Shown in pieces: positions 1 through 4,914 of a stretch of DNA of 8,388 nucleotides; the stretch's first letter is position 1; every line of letters begins with the position of its first letter. Below the pieces are notes generated by a model. That model was not told the DNA's origin. It made no database searches and saw only the letters and a program-made list of their open reading frames with translations. Source of the DNA: Bdellovibrio sp. (GTDB taxonomy: Bacteria > Bdellovibrionota > Bdellovibrionia > Bdellovibrionales > Bdellovibrionaceae). Location of the stretch: contig JAGIAF010000035.1 of the NCBI GenBank assembly GCA_017745015.1, forward strand, positions 8,803 to 17,190, written 5' to 3'. Both the position numbers and the translations under genes were made by a program.

Positions 1-588
1 GATCACACCCAAGTCTCCAGCAACCAATGCAAACAAGTAGCACGGTTTTTTGTGCGGATCTGACCAGTAAGCTTTGTGACGGCCGTTACCTAGGTCTTCA
101 ATTTTGATGCGATCGCCATTTGAAAGAAGAACTGGATACTTCGCTTTATCAGCTTCGATAGTAACCGTGTATGAAGTCATCACATCGGGTCTGTCTAAAA
201 AATAGGTGATTTTGCGGAAGCCTTGAGCTTCACATTGAGTGCAGAAGATGCCGTTAGATTTATAAAGGCCTTCTAGAGATGTATTATTTTGTGGCTCAAG
301 TTGAGTTTCAATTTCTAAGGTGAACTCAGCGGGGACGTTGGGGATCACCAACTCCTCGGCCGTGGTTTGATATTGAGAGGGTGTCAGAGCTTGGTCATTG
401 ATTTTAACTGAAACCAGTTTCAGTTCTTCACCATTAAGGCGTAACTCGTGACCTGTGCCAATTTGCTTTATTTTAGATTTGGCGATAACTCGACAAAAGT
501 CTTCGTTTAAGACGAAGTCGAGGTGAACGGAATCCACGGAAAAAGAAGGCGCAATATAGTCCTTGAGATAAATTTTTTCTTGTTTCAT
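1..588 (-). CDS. pepN: Aminopeptidase N (M1 metallopeptidase), N-terminal part, cut by left edge
   Basis: Cytoplasmic zinc aminopeptidase that removes N-terminal residues from peptides; only the first 196 codons are visible and the frame is open to base 1. The translation starts MKQEKIYLKDYIAPSF and carries E. coli-PepN-like blocks: LRLNGEELKLVSV (about 49-61), TSLEGLYKS (103-111), FCTQCEAQGFRKITYFLDRPDV (in the 115-136 stretch) and KPCYLFALVAGD (181-192). This is the N-terminal beta domain; the Q-C-E triplet at 118-120 matches the region that supplies substrate-contacting Gln119/Glu121 in E. coli PepN. The catalytic GAMEN and HExxH motifs lie beyond the window (PepN is about 870 residues). 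The start at 588 is preceded by AGCGAGG at a 4-base spacing. Its promoter must lie in or beyond the first codons of the divergent VOC gene, since the two start codons are only 26 bases apart. Family assignment is very secure. Confidence 0.95.
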   Translation of the reverse strand, partial: MKQEKIYLKDYIAPSFSVDSVHLDFVLNEDFCRVIAKSKIKQIGTGHELRLNGEELKLVSVKINDQALTPSQYQTTAEELVIPNVPAEFTLEIETQLEPQNNTSLEGLYKSNGIFCTQCEAQGFRKITYFLDRPDVMTSYTVTIEADKAKYPVLLSNGDRIKIEDLGNGRHKAYWSDPHKKPCYLFALVAGDLGVI

Positions 589-614
589 GGGGCCTCGCTT
601 CCGATAATAGGGCA

Positions 615-971
615 ATGAGTTTGGTAATAACCTCTATCACAATAAACACGTCGCATCTACAAGACATGCTCGAATTTTATCGCCTTATCGGCTTTAAATT
701 CGAAGCAACTCGCGTCGACAAGGGGAGCGAAGTTTATCGCGCTATGCACGATGGGGTTGAATTCTCCCTCTATTCGATTAAGAACGCGCAGAAGTCTCAG
801 ATTCCCAGCCTCCAACTTGGTTTTCAAATTACAGATATTGAAAAAACCGTGGCTCAGCTCGTGAAAATTCCTGGCGCGCTGTGTATTTTAGACCCAACCG
901 ACATGCCAGACGGGAAGAAATCGATTATTCTCGATCCCGATGGTCATTCTATCGAACTTTGTCAAAAATAG
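615..971 (+). CDS. VOC-superfamily (glyoxalase/dioxygenase-fold) protein
   Basis: A 118-residue protein with the two beta-alpha-beta-beta-beta modules of the vicinal oxygen chelate fold. Module 1 is about residues 3-53 (SITINTSHLQDMLEFYRLIGF, then VEFSLY); module 2 is about 65-116, ending in the family signature DPDGHSIEL at 107-115. E114 sits at the usual last metal-ligand position and E49 near the first-module ligand, but the first strand (ITSITINT) has no histidine where E. coli glyoxalase I has its metal-binding His5. Lactoylglutathione lyase activity is therefore doubtful, and the reaction is unknown. Only a weak Shine-Dalgarno (AGGG, 608-611) precedes the ATG. It lies 9 bases ahead of the truncated haemoglobin gene, so the two are probably co-transcribed, and it diverges from pepN. 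Superfamily is confident; substrate is not predictable. Confidence 0.85.
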   Translation: MSLVITSITINTSHLQDMLEFYRLIGFKFEATRVDKGSEVYRAMHDGVEFSLYSIKNAQKSQIPSLQLGFQITDIEKTVAQLVKIPGALCILDPTDMPDGKKSIILDPDGHSIELCQK

Positions 972-980
972 GCCTCGCTT

Positions 981-1358
981 GTGACAACTTCTTCACGTAA
1001 GCCCATTGAAACCCGAGAAGATATCAAACTTCTCGTGGATAGCTTCTATGCGAAAGTACGCCAAGATAAGTTGATTGGTCCCATCTTTACCGGGGTGGCA
1101 AAGGTGAATTGGGACGAGCATTTGCCAAAGCTCTATAATTTCTGGGCAGATCTTCTTTTAGGCGAAGACTCTTATCGAGGTCGTCCGTTTCCACCGCATA
1201 TGAAATTGAATCTGGTTCCATCTCATTTCGAACAGTGGCTGCGTTTGTTTGTTGAAACTGTTGATGAGCATTTTGTGGGACTCAAAGCAAACGAGGCCAA
1301 AGAGCGAGCTTTGCGCATTGCTCGCAATTTCATGATCAATTTGAATCTTCTCGACTAA
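981..1358 (+). CDS. Group III truncated haemoglobin (2/2 globin)
   Basis: A 125-residue haem protein expected in the cytoplasm, with roles reported for this class in oxygen handling under low oxygen or nitrosative stress. Compared by eye with Campylobacter jejuni Ctb, the haem-pocket residues line up: Y23 (B10) in DSFYAKVRQDKLIGPIF, H47 (E7) in DEHLPKLYNFW, L51 (E11), the proximal H73 (F8) in PFPPHMKL, and W86 (G8) in HFEQWLRLF. Trp G8 with His E7 is typical of group III rather than groups I or II. Length is normal for the group. The start is GTG at 981; the next in-frame ATG (1047) would remove the B helix, so GTG is preferred even though the Shine-Dalgarno is poor. Position 9 bases after the VOC gene suggests translational coupling. 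No partner reductase is seen here. Confidence 0.93.
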   Translation: MTTSSRKPIETREDIKLLVDSFYAKVRQDKLIGPIFTGVAKVNWDEHLPKLYNFWADLLLGEDSYRGRPFPPHMKLNLVPSHFEQWLRLFVETVDEHFVGLKANEAKERALRIARNFMINLNLLD

Positions 1359-1371
1359 GACCTTTCATTGC

Positions 1372-1396
1372 TCGTCATGCAGGAGTAGCATGACGA
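1372..1396 (+). promoter_or_regulatory. Perfect hairpin at the FUSC start codon, Shine-Dalgarno in the loop
   Basis: TCGTCATGC (1372-1380) and GCATGACGA (1388-1396) are perfect reverse complements, giving a 9-bp stem. The 7-base loop is AGGAGTA (1381-1387), so the Shine-Dalgarno is displayed in the loop while the ATG (1390-1392) is locked in the 3' arm. No T-run follows, so it is not an intrinsic terminator. It may tune translation of the FUSC gene or, read as DNA, be a 25-bp operator-like dyad between the haemoglobin and FUSC genes. The inverted repeat is directly seen; a role is inferred. Confidence 0.55.
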
Positions 1397-3570
1397 CTAT
1401 GTCTGCAAGTAAATCCGCTACATTCTGGAGTCCTCTTTTTACTTTCGATCGCACCAAAATTGATTTTTGGGTGGCTCTTCGCAGTGCTGTCGGCGTGGGC
1501 TTGGCGATGGGGATTGGATTTTATTTTGAGTCTCCCGCCTTGGGCCTATCGATTGCCCTTGGAAGTTTGAACGTCTGTCTGACAGACAATTCTGATTCTT
1601 ATGCGGCTCGGGCTCGTCGCATGATGCGCGCAACTTTGGTTACAATGCTGATTGTGTTTCTTTCAGCGATTTCAGCCAACAATGTGTATTTGGCCGTGAC
1701 CCTTGTCACAATGTTGGCTTTTATTTCTGGATACTCTGTCGTACTCGATACAGTGACAGCAGATCTGGGAGTGATGGCCATTGCGACATTCGTGGTGTTC
1801 GGCGCCCAAGCTCTTGAGCCATCCCAGGCATTTCACTTGAGTCTTTATGCGATGGGCGGTGGTCTGTTGCAAGCGGCCTTGGCCCTGGTGTTATGGCCGC
1901 TGCGCCGCTATCGTCCCGAGCGGCGCGCTTTGGCTTCCCTCTATGATGACTTAGCAAAACTTTGTCTGGCGCCCACACATTCCAGTGAGGTTCCTGCGGG
2001 GAGTGTGCAAAGTATTGAGACGCAAAATCGCTTGAGCTTTATTGCCGGCGACAGTCGCCCCGAAGGGCGTCGTTTTCGTTCGCTTCTGAGTCAGGCGGAG
2101 CGTTTGCGTTTGAGTGTGCTGTCCCTGGCGCGACTTAAAAATCGTATTGAGCGTGAAAATGCCGGAGACGACTCCGTTCGAATTATTTCGGAATTCTTGC
2201 AAAAGGAAGCAAGACTTGTCACGAATGTTGCGGAAGTGATTCGAGCAGAAGAAAGCACCAAGGTGGCTCGCGCGTTCTTGCACGAACTCGATTTGCTAAC
2301 TCAACAAATTCGTTCCCGTGATGTCAGTAAGGATTCCAAATTTATGCTCGCTGTCTTTGGCGATGTTCTTCGTCAAATGGAAGGAGCCGTGGGGCAGTCT
2401 CGCGCGGTTGTTGAACTTTCTGAACGTACAACCTCAGAAGGGATGGCCGCGTCGGATCGTCGTGAGCACTCTCGTCCGTGGCGCTTCAAGTTCCGGGGAG
2501 TTATGGCGACATTCCGGGCGAACTTTACTTTCGAATCGGCGGGTTTTCGTCATGCCGTAAGATTAGCTGTTTGTGTCGCCATTGGTGAATTAGTTAGTCA
2601 CATGATTTCTGTGCAGCGTTCTTACTGGGTGCCGATGACGGTGGCCATTGTGTTAAAGCCAGACTATGCTTCGACGTTCAATCGCGGCTTTTTGCGAATG
2701 GGCGGGACCATCTTGGGCTTGCTGTTTGCGACGGCATTATTTCATTTTCTGCCTCTGAATCCCTTAACTGAGATCACTCTGATGGTGATCTTTACCTTTA
2801 TGCTTCGTTGGATAGGGGCTGCAAATTATGGCATTTTCGGAATCTGCATTAGTGCTGTGGTCGTTGTTCTTGTCGCAATGACGGGCGTGGCACCGAAAGA
2901 TGTCATTTGGGCTCGCGGTATCAACACGGTTATTGGCGGAATTCTGGCGCTGGGTACTTACATGCTTTGGCCAACTTGGGAGAAGACTCAGTTGTCCGAA
3001 GTGGTGGCCAAAATGCTGGATTGCTATCGCCATCTTTTTCATGCGGTGGGGTATTTGAGTTTGCGCGAAGGATCCTTCTCGGCACTAGAAATGGATCAAT
3101 TACGCCAGCGCTCTCGCTTAGGACGGTCTGATTTCAATGCTTCTATGTCTCGCTATTTACTTGAGCGAGGTTCCACCTCAGAAGATCGGGAATTTTTGGC
3201 AGCGATCACAGCGGCGTCAAATCGTATGGCTCACGCCATGGTGGCATTGGAGTCGGGTTCACCGATGCTACTTCCTCCAGAACAAATGCATGCCTACAAG
3301 CAGTTCGTCGATAAGGTCGATCAAACTTTGGACTTATTAAGTGAATCCCTTCGCGGTCGCGATGTGCGCAACAATGAATTCCCGGATTTGCGTGCAGCTT
3401 ACGTGGAGCTGGAAATGGTCAAGGCGGCCGATCAAGATATTTATGGTTTGCTCTTTGCTGAAACCGATCGCATGACCAATAGTCTTAATACTTTAAAAGA
3501 GTATATTCAGAAGCGCCTTATTAGCAATCGTAAGGCCTCCTCGGCCAGTGTTGAGTCACACCAGACCTAA
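1390..3570 (+). CDS. FUSC-family inner-membrane protein (YccS/AaeB-like), full length
   Basis: A 726-residue protein built from two membrane blocks, as in FUSC proteins such as YccS, AaeB and fusaric acid resistance proteins (putative efflux of aromatic acids or other organic anions). Block 1 spans about residues 25-171 with some six hydrophobic segments (for example 98-117 and 150-170). A charged, mostly helical cytoplasmic stretch follows (about 172-380). Block 2 spans about 386-528 and carries the FUSC_2 pattern SYWVPMTVAIVLKPDY at 411-426, followed by RGFLRMGGTILG. A second soluble domain runs from 530 to the end. AGGAG lies 4 bases before the ATG; an in-frame ATG three codons later (1399) is an alternative start. 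It is third in a probable operon with the VOC and haemoglobin genes. The substrate cannot be read from sequence. A second FUSC protein lies at the right edge of the window. Confidence 0.88.
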   Translation: MTTMSASKSATFWSPLFTFDRTKIDFWVALRSAVGVGLAMGIGFYFESPALGLSIALGSLNVCLTDNSDSYAARARRMMRATLVTMLIVFLSAISANNVYLAVTLVTMLAFISGYSVVLDTVTADLGVMAIATFVVFGAQALEPSQAFHLSLYAMGGGLLQAALALVLWPLRRYRPERRALASLYDDLAKLCLAPTHSSEVPAGSVQSIETQNRLSFIAGDSRPEGRRFRSLLSQAERLRLSVLSLARLKNRIERENAGDDSVRIISEFLQKEARLVTNVAEVIRAEESTKVARAFLHELDLLTQQIRSRDVSKDSKFMLAVFGDVLRQMEGAVGQSRAVVELSERTTSEGMAASDRREHSRPWRFKFRGVMATFRANFTFESAGFRHAVRLAVCVAIGELVSHMISVQRSYWVPMTVAIVLKPDYASTFNRGFLRMGGTILGLLFATALFHFLPLNPLTEITLMVIFTFMLRWIGAANYGIFGICISAVVVVLVAMTGVAPKDVIWARGINTVIGGILALGTYMLWPTWEKTQLSEVVAKMLDCYRHLFHAVGYLSLREGSFSALEMDQLRQRSRLGRSDFNASMSRYLLERGSTSEDREFLAAITAASNRMAHAMVALESGSPMLLPPEQMHAYKQFVDKVDQTLDLLSESLRGRDVRNNEFPDLRAAYVELEMVKAADQDIYGLLFAETDRMTNSLNTLKEYIQKRLISNRKASSASVESHQT

Positions 3571-3586
3571 GATTTCTCTTCAAGTT

Positions 3587-3623
3587 CTTTCCCTTGAGTT
3601 TTATTTTAGAAGGTAAGGGGAGG
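3587..3623 (+). promoter_or_regulatory. Anti-Shine-Dalgarno helix in the hydrolase leader
   Basis: CTTTCCCTT (3587-3595) can pair with AAGGGGAGG (3615-3623), which is the very strong ribosome binding site of the hydrolase gene: nine pairs, two of them G-U, with a 19-base loop. A competing weak hairpin (TTCAAG 3579-3584 with CTTGAG 3593-3598, one G-U) is followed by TTTTATTTT and could instead be a poor terminator for the FUSC gene. The two cannot form together. Complementarity is visible; function is not shown, and pyrimidine-rich runs pair with Shine-Dalgarno sequences by chance fairly often. Confidence 0.3.
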
Positions 3624-3628
3624 TTGTT

Positions 3629-4210
3629 ATGAAGATCACCGTCACCTTCACTTCGCAAGGGCGCATCCTGGAAGGAGGATTATTCCTGCCAGATAAGGAA
3701 CAGCCCGAACCAACCGCTGCATTATTGTTTGAAGGCTCCGTCACGGGAGCCACTTCACAAGTCACCGAGCATTTAGCCAGAGAGATCTGCAAAGAAGGTT
3801 TCGTCTGTATGATCTTAGATCATAGCTATTACAGCGATGACGAAAGTGCTCCTCAACCTTGGGAGTCGCCAGCAAAACGCGTGGAAGACATCAAGGCCGC
3901 TATGCACTTCTTGCAGGAACAAGGCACCGTGGATCGAGAAAAAATCATTGGCGTCGGCGTGAGCGTGGGCGCTGAGTATATGGCTCGCGCCATTCAACAA
4001 ACCGATATCTGCCAAGGCCTGGTTATGATTGAAGGGCCCAATGATGATTCGCAAAATTTAATCGGCCATGTCGAGATTCCGAGCATTGTGATCGAAGAGC
4101 AGCATTTGGAGTCCACCGTGGATCAAACTGTGATTTGGATTCGCACTTTGCTGAACGGTCAATCTACTCGAGCTCATCGCGAATCAGTGCACTGGAGTGC
4201 GGCGGAATAG
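3629..4210 (+). CDS. Small alpha/beta-hydrolase-like (dienelactone-hydrolase-type) protein
   Basis: A 193-residue protein with the core of an alpha/beta hydrolase. Visible elements are a first hairpin (KITVTFTSQGRILEGGLFLP), strand 3 with the oxyanion turn (TAALLFEGSVTG, 29-40), the pre-nucleophile helix (RVEDIKAAMHFLQEQGTVDREKI within 84-106) and the nucleophile elbow G-V-S-V-G at 110-114 with S112. Strands 6 and 7 follow (GLVMIEGPNDD 130-140; IPSIVIEEQ 150-158). It is shorter than most dienelactone-hydrolase-like proteins (about 230-250 residues). I cannot place the usual acid after strand 7 (IEEQHLES has no G-x-x-D) nor a confident catalytic His; H188 near the C-terminus is the only late candidate. 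It may be a trimmed esterase or a non-catalytic relative. The ATG follows AAGGGGAGG at 5 bases, so the start is secure. There is no signal peptide, so it should be cytoplasmic. No substrate is suggested by the neighbours. Confidence 0.72.
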   Translation: MKITVTFTSQGRILEGGLFLPDKEQPEPTAALLFEGSVTGATSQVTEHLAREICKEGFVCMILDHSYYSDDESAPQPWESPAKRVEDIKAAMHFLQEQGTVDREKIIGVGVSVGAEYMARAIQQTDICQGLVMIEGPNDDSQNLIGHVEIPSIVIEEQHLESTVDQTVIWIRTLLNGQSTRAHRESVHWSAAE

Positions 4211-4212
4211 AA

Positions 4213-4227
4213 GTCTCAGGCTGAGAC
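4213..4227 (+). repeat. Short inverted repeat after the hydrolase gene
   Basis: GTCTCA (4213-4218) and TGAGAC (4222-4227) form a 6-bp stem with a GGC loop, starting two bases after the hydrolase stop codon. No T-run follows, so it is a poor candidate for an intrinsic terminator. It could protect a 3' end or be a small operator. Confidence 0.4.
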
Positions 4228-4251
4228 AGGGCACAGGGTTTGTATTGTTAA

Positions 4252-4273
4252 CCTTCCGTAGACATTCGGAAGG
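4252..4273 (+). promoter_or_regulatory. Hairpin masking the ribosome binding site of the exported protein
   Basis: CCTTCCG (4252-4258) and CGGAAGG (4267-4273) are perfect reverse complements separated by the 8-base loop TAGACATT. The 3' arm holds GGAAGG, the only Shine-Dalgarno at suitable distance (about 10 bases) from the ATG at 4284. If the stem forms in the mRNA the binding site is paired, which would lower translation unless it is opened by heat, a protein or another RNA. The repeat is seen directly; regulation is inferred. Confidence 0.45.
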
Positions 4274-4283
4274 GACACAGTAG

Positions 4284-4841
4284 ATGCCGGGAATCATGAA
4301 AAACGTTGTAGCAGCTCTTTTAACTCTTATTATGGGCCTTCAGATCGCAATGGCGGCTCCTAAGAAGCATACTCTCAAAGTGAGACAGCCGCAGAAGGTC
4401 GCTACTGTTCACAATTCGTGGCAACGCGAACTAAATTACGATTTATTGGCGGCATCGGCGTCCGCTGAAAATTTGGATGAGCAATTAGAACCTTTGATGA
4501 ATGCCTCTGGATTGAACTTTATCCAGAAGTGGAAGCGTGGCATTGACGAATCAGAGCTGCAAAATCGATTTGCCAAAGATGTGTCATCTCATTTGGAAAC
4601 CATGGCTACGATTCTTAAAATGCGTTCTCGCGTTGGCTCTTTCAATCGTCTGAATGAGTTTGAATTTCAAAACCTGATTCGTCGCAGTGATTATATTTTG
4701 GCGCTTAGTGTGTCTCGCACCTGCCTTGAAGAAGGTTTGCGTGACGAGAAGTTTGCGAAGAAGTTTAAAAATATTCTTGCGGCTTATAATCAAGAACGTG
4801 TGCGTTTCGACCAGAAGATGATCACCCTGGTATCATTGTGA
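4284..4841 (+). CDS. Exported protein of unknown function with signal peptide
   Basis: A 185-residue protein I do not recognise. It opens with a classical Sec signal peptide: K6, a hydrophobic core (NVVAALLTLIMGLQIAMA, 7-24) and an A-M-A site for cleavage before A25, leaving a mature protein of about 161 residues in the periplasm or outside the cell. There is no lipobox cysteine. The mature part is strongly charged and mostly helix-like (for example 84-112 and 149-182), with a single cysteine (C147), so no internal disulfide is possible. The ATG at 4284 sits at good distance from GGAAGG; the ATG at 4296 would give a more typical MKN start but its GGGA is only 3 bases away. It lies between the hydrolase and chemoreceptor genes with 73-base gaps on both sides, so co-transcription is possible but not shown. 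Confidence 0.8.
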   Translation: MPGIMKNVVAALLTLIMGLQIAMAAPKKHTLKVRQPQKVATVHNSWQRELNYDLLAASASAENLDEQLEPLMNASGLNFIQKWKRGIDESELQNRFAKDVSSHLETMATILKMRSRVGSFNRLNEFEFQNLIRRSDYILALSVSRTCLEEGLRDEKFAKKFKNILAAYNQERVRFDQKMITLVSL

Positions 4842-4876
4842 TATGAACTAGGACCATTCCACTGTCGCTCCATTTT

Positions 4877-4914
4877 TACCTCCGAGAATAGTTTCATACG
4901 CAGGAGGTACGTAT
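4877..4914 (+). promoter_or_regulatory. Two alternative stems around the chemoreceptor ribosome binding site
   Basis: TACCTCC (4877-4883) is a perfect reverse complement of GGAGGTA (4903-4909), the near-consensus Shine-Dalgarno six bases ahead of the ATG; the loop is 19 bases. A second, smaller stem, ATACG (4896-4900) with CGTAT (4910-4914), shows the same Shine-Dalgarno in a 9-base loop directly before the start codon. The long-range helix would hide the site and the small hairpin would expose it. No bases are left to bridge the two stems, so they are more likely alternatives than a pseudoknot. Confidence 0.4.

Noticed and set aside
473..667. Minus-strand frame across the pepN/VOC divergence
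   Set aside because: It overlaps both pepN and the VOC start; the pepN frame in this region is certain from its family blocks.
591..980. Exact 10-base direct repeat GGCCTCGCTT at 591-600 and 971-980, ahead of the VOC and haemoglobin genes
   Set aside because: Ten bases is short, the copies differ in distance to the start codons, and one copy overlaps the pepN ribosome binding site; most likely chance.
2318..2560. Shadow frames inside the FUSC gene (also at 2907-3131, 3137-3340 and several minus-strand frames)
   Set aside because: All overlap the well-supported FUSC coding frame, show no family features and have no ribosome binding sites of note.
2885..2900. TGGCAC-like match to a sigma-54 promoter within the FUSC gene
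   Set aside because: The -12 TTGC part is absent at the needed spacing, and the site is internal to coding sequence.
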